63,937 nt of DNA from Clostridium sp. (GTDB lineage: Bacteria; Bacteroidota; Bacteroidia; Bacteroidales; Muribaculaceae). Of the stretch, positions 7,292-15,475 are shown piece after piece (positions within the stretch are counted from its first letter, which is position 1; every line of letters begins with the position of its first letter). The translations under genes and the position numbers were made by a program. The DNA is taken from NCBI GenBank assembly GCA_023666615.1, contig JAMPBQ010000001.1, positions 309,186 to 373,122 of the forward strand. The letters run 5' to 3'. The notes under the pieces are model-generated. The model worked only from the letters and a program-made list of their open reading frames with translations. It did not search any database and had not been told where the DNA came from.

Positions 7292-8341
7292 ATGGCAAAA
7301 GATTTTACAGTAAAAGAGTCTGAACTAGATGATATTCAGCAAAGAGTCCTTGATTTGACATTGGACAAATCATGCATTGTGACTGGATGTGCCGGAAGCG
7401 GCAAATCTGTCATTGCTTTGCATAAAGCAAAACGCATACAAAACGAAAGAGGCAACAATTATAAAATCATAGTATTCACTAAAGCTCTTTGTGACTATAT
7501 GAGAGGAGGCAAAGAGCAATTAGGGCTCACTCAACCATTTTATTACCACTGGCGTTGGCGAAATAGGCTAAACAAGCAAAAAGCTGACTACATAATAGTG
7601 GATGAAATCCAGGACTTCACAAAGGATGAAATCCAAGAATTTATCAACGCAACAAACAAAAATTTCTTTTTCTTTGGAGATACGGGTCAAACCATATACG
7701 ATGGATTAAAGGAAACACTGCCGGTTGAACAAATTCGATCAATGTCTCCTTCCTCAAAGGAATTTCCGCTTTATTACAATTATCGACTTCCTAAACCTGT
7801 GGCAAAAATTACACAAGACTATATAGGAGTTGATGTAGATCATTATGGGGATGGTAGCGTTTACATGAGCATAGAAAACAAAATTCCTTTTATCTTGCGG
7901 TACGCCAATCTTGAAGAACAAATCAAGGCTATCTCGCGCATAATCAAACAAGATACATTGACAGATGTAGGCATATTGCTCCCAAACAATGATAATGTTT
8001 TAAATGTTAGCGCGCTTTTAAACCGAGAGGGTATAAACCATGAAGTTCGCTACAATGATTCAAACAACTGGACACAGAGCAAGGATACATTAGACTTTTC
8101 AACTTCTAATCCCAAATTAATGACATATCATAGCTCCAAAGGGCTTCAGTTTGAGACCGTATTTCTCCCTAACGTGATAGGCGCGATTAATGATACCGCA
8201 AAAAAAACCTTATACGTGGCAATGACAAGGACGTACAGGTATCTTTATATCATGTACAGTGGTAATCTCCCCGCTCCTTTGTCAGAAGTGCCCAAATCCC
8301 TTTATCTAGACACAGAATCACAAAAGTTAAACGATTTATAA
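7292..8341 (+). CDS. compact SF1 (UvrD/Rep-type) helicase
   Basis: A 349-residue ATPase with the superfamily 1 motif set: Walker A GCAGSGKS (Lys38), Walker B YIIVDEIQD (Asp104-Glu105), motif III FFFGDTGQTIYD, motif IV NYRLP, motif V YHSSKGLQFETV and motif VI YVAMTRTYRYLYI. It is half the length of UvrD, lacking most 1B/2B insertions, so it resembles the small SF1 ATPases found in accessory and defence gene sets. It could translocate on DNA or act as a nucleic-acid sensor. It is separated from the next gene by a single base, so the products probably work together. Confidence 0.85.
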   Translation: MAKDFTVKESELDDIQQRVLDLTLDKSCIVTGCAGSGKSVIALHKAKRIQNERGNNYKIIVFTKALCDYMRGGKEQLGLTQPFYYHWRWRNRLNKQKADYIIVDEIQDFTKDEIQEFINATNKNFFFFGDTGQTIYDGLKETLPVEQIRSMSPSSKEFPLYYNYRLPKPVAKITQDYIGVDVDHYGDGSVYMSIENKIPFILRYANLEEQIKAISRIIKQDTLTDVGILLPNNDNVLNVSALLNREGINHEVRYNDSNNWTQSKDTLDFSTSNPKLMTYHSSKGLQFETVFLPNVIGAINDTAKKTLYVAMTRTYRYLYIMYSGNLPAPLSEVPKSLYLDTESQKLNDL

Positions 8342-8342
8342 A

Positions 8343-10490
8343 ATGAAAACTCTCTATATACCTACTACTACTCTCAACTTCAATAACATAATGTCAAGCG
8401 AGAGCATTTCGCCCAAAGCATTTTATGCTGTTAGGGGATTTGGATATAGAACTTGGCATCTAATAAATGAAAATCCTTACGATAACAGCATTCTTTTTTA
8501 TGAAGAAATGCCAAAAGTGGTTCGACAAGAAAGTGATTACGATGACTACCCTATGGTCATAGCTATATCTGTATCTGACGAATTGCTCAACAAACTGTCA
8601 CGTACCGTTGTTGATGGTGTTTACCAATATTCAGGGACGGTTTACTTGAATCCATTTAATACGGCTTTCATTTTTGATGCAAAAGAGCGCAAACAAATCG
8701 CCTTGTCTAAATCAGAAAGCAGCGCTGAATCAAAGATGGTAAGTCTTTACCAATATCAAATGAAATGCGCTGAATCTTTCTGTTCGTATGACATTTCTTT
8801 ATGTAAAGATCTTGCCTTTAACCGTGAGGCTATGCAAAAGGATCAGCGAATAAATAAAATCAAGGGATTTCTTTATGGTTATTATGTAGGCGCAGCCTTA
8901 TCAATGTCTCCAGCTGACGTTGAGAAGCTTAATATTTTATACAATATAAAAAACGTCATTGCCGCAATTATATCCAGCATCAACGGCGGCACAAAAGAGC
9001 ATTATGAACAAATAGACAAATATTTCTCTCTTCTAAAGAAATTTGATCCTGTTAGAGCCGAAATATATAAATTGATTGAAGCAAATACTTTGTCCACACA
9101 AGAAAAAGTCGATTTAATTTTCTCAAGACTGGAGAATTACAAGGACAATATATCCACTGCGATTCCGTTCATAATTAAAGAAGCACAAAAAAGAACGTCG
9201 GGAAATGGAGATAATCAAGCAATGCTTTGGATTAACAAACAGATAGAGAACAATCGTCTCAAATCTAAGACGCATCCATCCTTATTGTCTATTGACAATA
9301 AGGAAGTCATCATATCCAACCTTGAATTGTCCGTCATTAACAATAACTTTATACAAAAAGAAATTGCAAAAAAGGTATTCCTATCCATTGTCAATGACAT
9401 ATTGGCTTCCAATAAATACAATGGAAAAATCAGCACATTCCAATTAGAGCTTGCAACTGAAATCACAATTCGGGCTAAGGAAATTTATGGTGACGCATGG
9501 AATGACACATGTCGTACGCGAGCATACTTAAATGCATTGCGTAGACATATAGCTGGTGAGGCCTTCAATTACGCATGGGATTCCGGCGTTTTAAGTTCTG
9601 TGGCGGCCGTCATCCTTAAAGGCGATGACTGGGAGAAACTTCTTGGATTTTTGCAGGTGAAAAATTTGGCTGATTACCGAATTGCCTTTGCTTTATATGG
9701 CGAGCTTAACGGGTTCGCAAACCTCACGCGAGATTTCACAGATATTCTTCTTATGAATGAAGATAGTTATGTGTATGATATACTAAGGAACTTCTTCTAT
9801 CAAATCCATGGTGAAGAATTAAAGAACATCAATGTTTCCAATCTTAAAATTGTCCGAAAATCACAGCAAGCGAGTGTGTTCCCAACGGCGAAAACGCCAA
9901 CGATTGAAAAAACACCAATCTCGTCGGCTACGCCCACTCTTTTTGAACGGTTTTTGGCATTCCTAAAAAAATCTTTAAATCCACGAACAACAATTTTCAA
10001 AGAAATAAAGAAAAACTATCAAGGGCAAATAGTTGAAGTAAGTGATCTAAATGATTTAGTTAATGGGGTGCTGGACAATAATAAAAATAGACCCGACCAA
10101 TGCGAAAAAGCAAAGCAGGCCTTAGAACAGTTCAACAAGGAATATGCTGCAGAAAATGCAGTAGGCGAGGCTGTTGCGGCATCTCTAAAATTCATCTTTG
10201 ACAAAGACGCTTCAAAACTGGTGATGAATTCTAATATACTTCCCTGTGAACTAAAAGAATCAATGATTAAAGATTTAGTTTATATTCAAAGAGAATATGA
10301 ACCAGGTGGAAGGCATGAGGCGCAAGATCATGCTAATTGGCAGACGATAAAACATTTTATAAATCTTAGCAGAAAAAATCTAAAACGACAAAGAATTTAT
10401 TTGGAAAGTTACGAGGTCGTTTTAGAAGATTTTAAAAAATATTTAGATCAACATTATGGTGTCGACAGAAAAGATGCCAATTATCACTGA
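8343..10490 (+). CDS. large uncharacterised protein of the helicase operon
   Basis: A 715-residue protein I do not recognise. The start MKTLYIPTTTLNFNN leads into a beta-rich N-terminal part (about 1-130) with AFYAVRGFGYRTWH, followed by a mostly helical middle (150-500), a Pro/Ser/Thr linker near 515-540 and a helical, charged C-terminus. No signal peptide, membrane segment, nuclease or nucleotide-binding motif is visible. The gene begins one base after the helicase stop and its end overlaps the DUF1848 gene, which argues for coupled translation and a shared function. By position it could be the effector or scaffold of the set; that is inference. Confidence 0.7.
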   Translation: MKTLYIPTTTLNFNNIMSSESISPKAFYAVRGFGYRTWHLINENPYDNSILFYEEMPKVVRQESDYDDYPMVIAISVSDELLNKLSRTVVDGVYQYSGTVYLNPFNTAFIFDAKERKQIALSKSESSAESKMVSLYQYQMKCAESFCSYDISLCKDLAFNREAMQKDQRINKIKGFLYGYYVGAALSMSPADVEKLNILYNIKNVIAAIISSINGGTKEHYEQIDKYFSLLKKFDPVRAEIYKLIEANTLSTQEKVDLIFSRLENYKDNISTAIPFIIKEAQKRTSGNGDNQAMLWINKQIENNRLKSKTHPSLLSIDNKEVIISNLELSVINNNFIQKEIAKKVFLSIVNDILASNKYNGKISTFQLELATEITIRAKEIYGDAWNDTCRTRAYLNALRRHIAGEAFNYAWDSGVLSSVAAVILKGDDWEKLLGFLQVKNLADYRIAFALYGELNGFANLTRDFTDILLMNEDSYVYDILRNFFYQIHGEELKNINVSNLKIVRKSQQASVFPTAKTPTIEKTPISSATPTLFERFLAFLKKSLNPRTTIFKEIKKNYQGQIVEVSDLNDLVNGVLDNNKNRPDQCEKAKQALEQFNKEYAAENAVGEAVAASLKFIFDKDASKLVMNSNILPCELKESMIKDLVYIQREYEPGGRHEAQDHANWQTIKHFINLSRKNLKRQRIYLESYEVVLEDFKKYLDQHYGVDRKDANYH

Positions 10491-11511
10491 TAATGGTGAA
10501 AGGGTTGAGGTGATTGCGCCTGTCGTCATATCGGCTAGCCGCTCAACCGATATACCCGCCTTCTATGCCAAATGGTTTTTCAATCGTTTGGCGAAAGGAT
10601 ATTGTGTATGGATAAATCCTTTTAACCAACTGAAGCAATACGTATCTTTCGTAAATTGTAAGGTAATTGTCTTTTGGACTAAGAATCCATCCCCGATAAT
10701 TCCATACCTACACATCTTGAATGAAATGGGCATACACTATTATTTTCAAGTTACACTTAACGATTATGTTAAAGAGAGGCTTGAGCCCAACTTGCCGTCT
10801 CTTGAAAAGCGGATTGAAACTTTCAAAAAACTTTCATCTGTTGTCGGTCCGGATAGAGTAATCTGGAGATTTGACCCCATCTTAATTTGTCCTGAAATAT
10901 CCCCAAGAATCATTCTGTCAAAGATTTGGCGTATAGGCAATCAATTAGAGGGCTCTACAAAAAAATTTGTATTTAGCTTCGTTGATATAAAGGCTTATCG
11001 TAAGGTCCGGAATAATCTTGTTAAGGAAACGAGGTTGTTTAATATAGACAATGTTGACAAGGGAGAAGGAGATGAATTTCAACGAATGGAAATTATTGAA
11101 GGTCTAGTTAAGATTCGTGATATCTGGAAACAAAGAGGCTGGGATTTGGCGCTTGCCACGTGTGCTGAATCCGTTGATTTAGAAGAATATGGGATTGAGC
11201 ATAATAGATGTATTGATGAGCGACTAATGGAAAAAATTTTTGCTGACGACAAGGAGTTGGTTTATTATCTGCGGACAGGCAAACTTGTTCAGCCCAACCT
11301 ATTTGGTGAAATGCCCGATTTGCCAGAAACCTATAGAAACCTCAGGGATAGGGGTCAGCGGAAACTTTGCGGATGTATGATTAGCAAAGATATCGGCATG
11401 TATAACACTTGTCGACATTTTTGTGCGTACTGCTACGCGAATACAAGCAAAAAGATTGTGATTGAAAATGAAGCTAAACACTTTGATGAAAGTGAAAGCT
11501 TAATTAATTAG
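10474..11511 (+). CDS. DUF1848 protein with C-terminal CX3CX2C cluster
   Basis: A 345-residue DUF1848-family protein (ISASRSTDIPAFY, VFWTKNP and VIWRFDPI are family hallmarks). Near the C-terminus lie Cys299 and Cys301, then Cys313-x3-Cys317-x2-Cys320 (CRHFCAYCYA). CX3CX2C is the spacing used by radical SAM enzymes to hold a 4Fe-4S cluster, although here it is at the C-terminal end. The substrate is unknown. It overlaps the 715-residue gene by 17 bases from this ATG; an ATG at 10456 would give a 35-base overlap. It ends the first operon of the island; a 111-base gap follows. Confidence 0.75.
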   Translation: MPIITDNGERVEVIAPVVISASRSTDIPAFYAKWFFNRLAKGYCVWINPFNQLKQYVSFVNCKVIVFWTKNPSPIIPYLHILNEMGIHYYFQVTLNDYVKERLEPNLPSLEKRIETFKKLSSVVGPDRVIWRFDPILICPEISPRIILSKIWRIGNQLEGSTKKFVFSFVDIKAYRKVRNNLVKETRLFNIDNVDKGEGDEFQRMEIIEGLVKIRDIWKQRGWDLALATCAESVDLEEYGIEHNRCIDERLMEKIFADDKELVYYLRTGKLVQPNLFGEMPDLPETYRNLRDRGQRKLCGCMISKDIGMYNTCRHFCAYCYANTSKKIVIENEAKHFDESESLIN

Positions 11512-11622
11512 GGTTTGCTGAATAATATCCATTTTATTGGCACTCATTAAAATAAATTCTTGAAAAGTTTGGAGTTTTAACAAAAAAGCACAAACTTTGT
11601 TGTTAAAAGAAGACCATCCGAA

Positions 11623-11829
11623 ATGAAAATCGTATCCTCACAAGGCCAAACGGCCATCAATGAAATGAAGGGTTTGGACTTCTTAGCGGATAAGATTGCC
11701 AAATTGGGCTATGGTCTCAACTGCCCAAATTGTGGCAGCGATTTATATTCTTGGAATGCCATTGACTGCAAGTGTCCCAAATGTAATTCGGCGCTTGAAG
11801 ACACCGGCGAATTTATAATGGCTGACTGA
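11623..11829 (+). CDS. small zinc-ribbon protein
   Basis: A 68-residue protein with a basic/hydrophobic first half and a four-cysteine zinc ribbon: Cys34-x2-Cys37 (CPNC) and Cys51-x2-Cys54 (CPKC), with an extra Cys49. Such ribbons mediate nucleic-acid or protein contacts; nothing more can be said. It begins a second operon, three bases ahead of the next gene. The upstream AAACTTTG at about 11594 is only a partial match to the -7 consensus. Confidence 0.6.
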   Translation: MKIVSSQGQTAINEMKGLDFLADKIAKLGYGLNCPNCGSDLYSWNAIDCKCPKCNSALEDTGEFIMAD

Positions 11830-11831
11830 TT

Positions 11832-12995
11832 ATGACACCGAATCCCAAAGCCCCTCGGTTTATTCGTAATGAAGTGCCTGCTGAGGCTCCACAAAATATG
11901 GTACATCTCTATGATGAATACCAAACAATAAAGCAACTTGCGAAAATAGGGAATTGGCCTGGCGTTTTGCCCGAGAACTTTGTTTTTGAATACAGTACCT
12001 ATGATAATAATGCTGAAATCTTGTTCAAGTTTATCGACAAGAATCAGCATATTCATAGGATTACAGTGGCATTTTATGGTGATAGTGTTTCTACCGCCTG
12101 TTGGTTCTCTTACCTTTTTAAAGCAGATAACTTTTATGAAAATGCCATTACCGTGCAATCCTTCGCTGAGTACCTAATGGTTCAACTGTGGGATAAAGGC
12201 ATAGACGCTAATTTGTGCAATTGTGACTGGGGATTAGAGTTTACATCTTCCATTGATGAAGTTGCGCTAAACATGAATACGTTTGTTAATGCGATAGTTT
12301 CATCTCTCAAACCCATGGAATGGTTTTATTCTGATGAGACTATATGGAAATTTTATCCTATACACTCTCATCTTTTGAATATTCTTCCTCAATTACAACA
12401 AGAAGCGAAGACCGGTAGGTGGAGATGCGTTAGACCGGAAAACTTTACCATACTTCGTGACAAAACACAAGCCTACATCGTTCTGACATATCAAGAACCG
12501 AATATCTATGATATGACTTTCAAGGTGGGATTTAACGAAAATGGTTTTGACCCGGACGTTTCCGGCAAATTGTTCGCTTGTGAATACAACTTTTCTATTC
12601 GTTCAAACGATAGTGAGGTGTCTGATTACTATGTAAGCGAGCAGAAACAGTGCTGTAAAATAGCCTCTACCATTCTTGATATTATAAGCTACAACGCATT
12701 ATTCGCTTATGACCAAGAGGATATGGCACTTGCATTTTTTGTTGATCGCAAATGGGCTTTCCAAAAATATTGTCAGATGCTTGATGTCGTGCTTCCTGTA
12801 ATATTCAAACATGAAGCCTCCAAACCTTTGGTGACCCAAAGCACTTTAGGGCAAAAGGCTAAGTTAGAATCGCTCTTCAATACGTCAATGGAAATTGTAG
12901 AAGACAAAGATTCAAAATACATTTTTGACCATGGCGAATTTCTTGCGAAGCAGGAAGACCCTAACACAATTTATAACGAAGATTTACCATTCTGA
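11832..12995 (+). CDS. unknown protein with internal duplication
   Basis: A 387-residue soluble protein I do not recognise. It contains two related halves: AKIGNWPGVLPENFVF near residues 37-52 and AKTGRWRCVRPENFTI near 191-206, each preceded by a helical stretch and followed by a beta-rich segment. No catalytic motif, signal peptide or membrane segment is visible. It lies two bases from the phosphatase-like gene and two from the zinc-ribbon gene, so the three form one transcript. AT-rich like its neighbours. Confidence 0.65.
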   Translation: MTPNPKAPRFIRNEVPAEAPQNMVHLYDEYQTIKQLAKIGNWPGVLPENFVFEYSTYDNNAEILFKFIDKNQHIHRITVAFYGDSVSTACWFSYLFKADNFYENAITVQSFAEYLMVQLWDKGIDANLCNCDWGLEFTSSIDEVALNMNTFVNAIVSSLKPMEWFYSDETIWKFYPIHSHLLNILPQLQQEAKTGRWRCVRPENFTILRDKTQAYIVLTYQEPNIYDMTFKVGFNENGFDPDVSGKLFACEYNFSIRSNDSEVSDYYVSEQKQCCKIASTILDIISYNALFAYDQEDMALAFFVDRKWAFQKYCQMLDVVLPVIFKHEASKPLVTQSTLGQKAKLESLFNTSMEIVEDKDSKYIFDHGEFLAKQEDPNTIYNEDLPF

Positions 12996-12997
12996 CT

Positions 12998-13507
12998 ATG
13001 AATTTTCTGTTTCGTAAAAGCACAAAAGATTGGTTCATCAAAAACGTCCATGTCCGTAGTTTTCTTAAGCCTGCTGACTTACAGAATAAATGGATAATTG
13101 ACGGTATTAAATGTGTCGTAAACGTTTCCTCAGATCAAGATGAAGAGGTTTCCCATGAATTGCAAAAACGTGGTATCGCATACTATTGGTTTCCGATGTT
13201 GGAACAAAATGAGGATATGGGCCTACATTCTATCTATGGCGCATTAAAAGTTCTGCAAACATTCATTGACAGAAAAGACTCTGTAATCATCCACTGTTTC
13301 GGAGGCAACAATCGCTCAAAGGTGATATTTGAGTCCTCATTCTATCTCAACTTCTGCTCATGGCCTAATGACGATGTTAATTGTAAAACGCTGACAAATT
13401 GTCTTACTGGCCACCTGTCGCTTATAAATTTTTATCAATCCTTTATACAAGAAGTCAAAAGAGGAAAATCTCTGGATGAATGCCTAAAAACAATATACAA
13501 TGCCTAA
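12998..13507 (+). CDS. dual-specificity protein phosphatase-like protein
   Basis: A 169-residue protein of the cysteine-phosphatase fold. The signature HCFGGNNRS places Cys100 as nucleophile and Arg106 as phosphate-binding residue (CX5R). The upstream strand KCVVNVSSDQDEEV resembles the start of dual-specificity phosphatases. It could act on phosphoprotein, RNA or nucleotides; the target is not evident. The short spacing to the previous gene and the ATG at 13500 overlapping its stop suggest the operon once continued downstream into the decayed gene. Confidence 0.75.
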   Translation: MNFLFRKSTKDWFIKNVHVRSFLKPADLQNKWIIDGIKCVVNVSSDQDEEVSHELQKRGIAYYWFPMLEQNEDMGLHSIYGALKVLQTFIDRKDSVIIHCFGGNNRSKVIFESSFYLNFCSWPNDDVNCKTLTNCLTGHLSLINFYQSFIQEVKRGKSLDECLKTIYNA

Positions 13508-14077
13508 AGATTATTCTAAATTCCTTCACGTTTTCGCATCTGGTGCAGAAGCAGGTTGCTTTTGGGAAGCTTTAACTATACGGTATCCAGTCACTTCTTG
13601 GCGGGTAAATATCAAGCCTTGCCACACAATTTTCCATGTATTAAAAACTATTTTAACAATAAGTTTTCAATAATAAGCAAGGAGAAACCTAAACAACGTA
13701 TTCTAAAATATATGACATCTACCCCTAAAGGTAGATGGTTTGCTGCCAGTAAAGCTATGGCATACTAAAAATCGGGGGAATTTTACCCTTCGACACTTTG
13801 GGAATGCCTTACGTTAGAACTTGCTTGTGAGGGACGTATTATTATTTCCGAAATGTTATTTACTCCCGGGCCAGGGCAGCTTCACCCCTTAATCCATCTC
13901 ACCAACCCGTATATACTTAATGGGTTTGACCTTAGAAGGTTATGCGGCTTTAAATGTTTTAAGCCGAGGATACGCCCTAATTACATAATCAAAAATCCTT
14001 ACTTGACTGAGTTGCAGTTGGACATATTAAATATACTATATGATATTTCCACACCTTACAAACATACGAATCTTTGA
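13500..14077 (+). pseudogene. decayed accessory gene
   Basis: An ATG at 13500 overlaps the phosphatase stop and gives 58 residues (MPKDYSKFLHVFASGAEAG...) before a stop. A second frame open from about 13556 continues with ILKYMTSTPKGRWFAASK, meets TAA at 13766-13768, and then reads on in the same frame without further stops for 102 residues (EGRIIISEMLFTPGPGQLH and beyond) to 14077. The long protein-like runs joined across one frame change and one in-frame stop indicate a broken gene of about 190 residues. The family is not recognised. Confidence 0.5.
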
Positions 14078-14420
14078 CTTACCGTCAAATTCCGTAAATG
14101 GGATGACGGTGTTGGACGAACTTCATAGCCAAGGTGAAACTATATTCTCCTTTGGCGTCAATCATTATTGGCTTAAATTTCAAGATGTGTGGAACGTGGC
14201 TGAAGCAATTAAATATGCATGAGGCGACGAAACTGATTCAGGTTGGACGATTACCAAGCATCGAGGCAATTACATTGGGACACTCTCAATCTCGCTAAAG
14301 GACAGTTCAGGTCAATTACGCTATTCAGAAAATCAAAAGTAATTATGGTTTGGTTTGGGCTTAATATATGCCCGGACAAACTTAAGCCGTTATATAGAGG
14401 TTTGGCAAAAGAAGAAGCTT
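14040..14420 (+). pseudogene. second decayed gene fragment
   Basis: One frame reads IRIFDLPSNSVNGMTVLDEL to WNVAEAIKYA, hits TGA at 14220-14222, and continues (GDETDSGWTITKHRGNYIG) to a stop near 14342. A different frame then reads MVWFGLNICPDKLKPLYRG to a stop near 14422. The pieces look like parts of one former protein, or of the gene before it, split by a nonsense codon and a frameshift. No family is recognised. Confidence 0.4.
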
Positions 14421-14515
14421 AATTCAACACTTTTCTTTTGCGTTGCGCCCTTGCGGCTGACCCCGAGATGAGATGGAGGTGATGCTCGGAAAAGAGGCCA
14501 AGACAGTTAATAATC

Positions 14516-14562
14516 AATAAAACCGCCCAAATTTAACCGAAATGGGCGTAAATTTGGGCGGT
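14516..14562 (-). terminator. terminator of the DUF4160/DUF2442 pair
   Basis: ACCGCCCAAATTTA (14522-14535) and TAAATTTGGGCGGT (14549-14562) form a perfect 14-bp stem. Read on the minus strand it ends in GGTTTTATTG, so it terminates the minus-strand genes. The bases 14563-14705 between it and the DUF2442 stop show no clear gene. Confidence 0.75.
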
Positions 14563-14705
14563 GGTCTTGTAGTTTGTTGATTGTCAACTTGTCTTGTGGA
14601 GTATAGCGGACTAAATTTAATAGATTCCACCAAGAGAATTCGGTAGTTTCCAGAGCCTCCGCGACCTGTCTTTTGGCGTTACTGTCCGATATTTGTCTGC
14701 GGACT

Positions 14706-14933
14706 CTACTCGCCAACTGGCTTATTGAAAAAGCCTTGGAAAGATAAATCCTCATCAATTGTCGGCCAATGGATTCCAAAAAAGGAGAGTGTATAGTCTT
14801 CCCTCTCCTCCTTGGTAGCGTCGGCCAAACGTGAGTAATCGCTGAACAGCTCACGCTCTATCTGGCCATTGTTTAATTCTACATACACGGCATCATCGGT
14901 AAGCCATACCCTTGCAACATCATTTTGATTCAT
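14706..14933 (-). CDS. DUF2442 protein
   Basis: A 75-residue DUF2442 protein: VWLTDDAVYVELNNGQ at the start and the family block HWPTIDEDLSFQGFF near the end. The start at 14933 has a good AGGAA ribosome site four bases upstream and overlaps the end of the DUF4160 gene by 14 bases, so I prefer it to the ATG at 14996. DUF4160/DUF2442 neighbours occur as toxin-antitoxin-like pairs in many bacteria; here the order is DUF4160 first. Confidence 0.75.
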   Translation of the reverse strand: MNQNDVARVWLTDDAVYVELNNGQIERELFSDYSRLADATKEEREDYTLSFFGIHWPTIDEDLSFQGFFNKPVGE

Positions 14934-15174
14934 TTTTCCTCCCTTTTTTAAAATATTCATTCCATCGCTCGATGATAATTTCTTTGTTTTCTTCAACTAT
15001 TGACTCGATCATGCTTAGTTCGTTCTTTTTAAAACCATGGTTCTCAACTAATTCAAGCGTGAGAACATTGTATTTGGCTTCTGCGTCCCCCTTTGCGATA
15101 TGCACGTGAATTGGGTCATGTTCATTTGACCAAAAGAAGAACCTGAAACCGAAAAGAATGAATAGTGTTGGCAT
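14920..15174 (-). CDS. DUF4160 protein
   Basis: An 84-residue DUF4160 protein, recognised from FFFWSNEHDPIHVHIAKGD, with its conserved EH-P-HVH pattern, and an acidic helical C-terminus (SIVEENKEIIIERWNEYF). The function of the family is not settled; the coupling to DUF2442 suggests a toxin-antitoxin-type or regulatory pair. It begins just beyond the terminator of the upstream tRNA-Ala. Confidence 0.75.
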   Translation of the reverse strand: MPTLFILFGFRFFFWSNEHDPIHVHIAKGDAEAKYNVLTLELVENHGFKKNELSMIESIVEENKEIIIERWNEYFKKGRKNESK

Positions 15175-15197
15175 AATTAGATATTATGGAATTAGAC

Positions 15198-15233
15198 AAA
15201 AGCGAGTTCGGAAGAAATTCTGAACTCGCTTTT
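15198..15233 (-). terminator. terminator after tRNA-Ala
   Basis: AAAAGCGAGTTC and GAACTCGCTTTT form a 12-bp stem with U runs on either side. It lies just past the 3' end of the minus-strand tRNA. Confidence 0.8.
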
Positions 15234-15237
15234 CAAT

Positions 15238-15314
15238 TGGTGGAGTATAGCGGACTCGAACCGCTCACCTCGACACTGCCAGTGTCGCGCTCTAGCCAGA
15301 TGAGCTAATACCCC
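15238..15314 (-). tRNA. tRNA-Ala (anticodon GGC), CCA encoded
   Basis: On the minus strand: acceptor GGGGTAT/ATACTCC, D stem GCTC/GAGC, anticodon stem CGACA/TGTCG with loop CTGGCAG, T arm AGCGG-TTCGAGT-CCGCT, discriminator A and encoded CCA (15238-15240). Anticodon GGC reads GCC/GCU alanine codons. Confidence 0.95.
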
Positions 15315-15327
15315 GATGATTGTGACG

Positions 15328-15335
15328 CAAAGTTA
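15328..15335 (-). promoter_or_regulatory. -7 box for tRNA-Ala
   Basis: Minus-strand TAACTTTG, 14 bases ahead of the tRNA 5' end. Confidence 0.65.
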
Positions 15336-15420
15336 GGCGTTTTTTTTTGTTTGTACAAGAATTTGGAAAAATTTTGTGGAGAGTAAGCATATTTTAGCGC
15401 AATTGTCCGTTTTTTAGGGC

Positions 15421-15428
15421 TATCTTTG
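15421..15428 (+). promoter_or_regulatory. -7 box for the NamZ-like gene
   Basis: TATCTTTG, with TTG near 15403 as possible -33 element. The leader to the start codon is about 40 bases. Confidence 0.65.
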
Positions 15429-15475
15429 CAGTGGACGGAATGGTCCGTGAAATTTTGCCTTAAATTTTTTCATTT

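Noticed and set aside
14507-14854. 115-residue minus-strand ORF
   Set aside because: It runs through the terminator hairpin and overlaps the DUF2442 gene in another frame.
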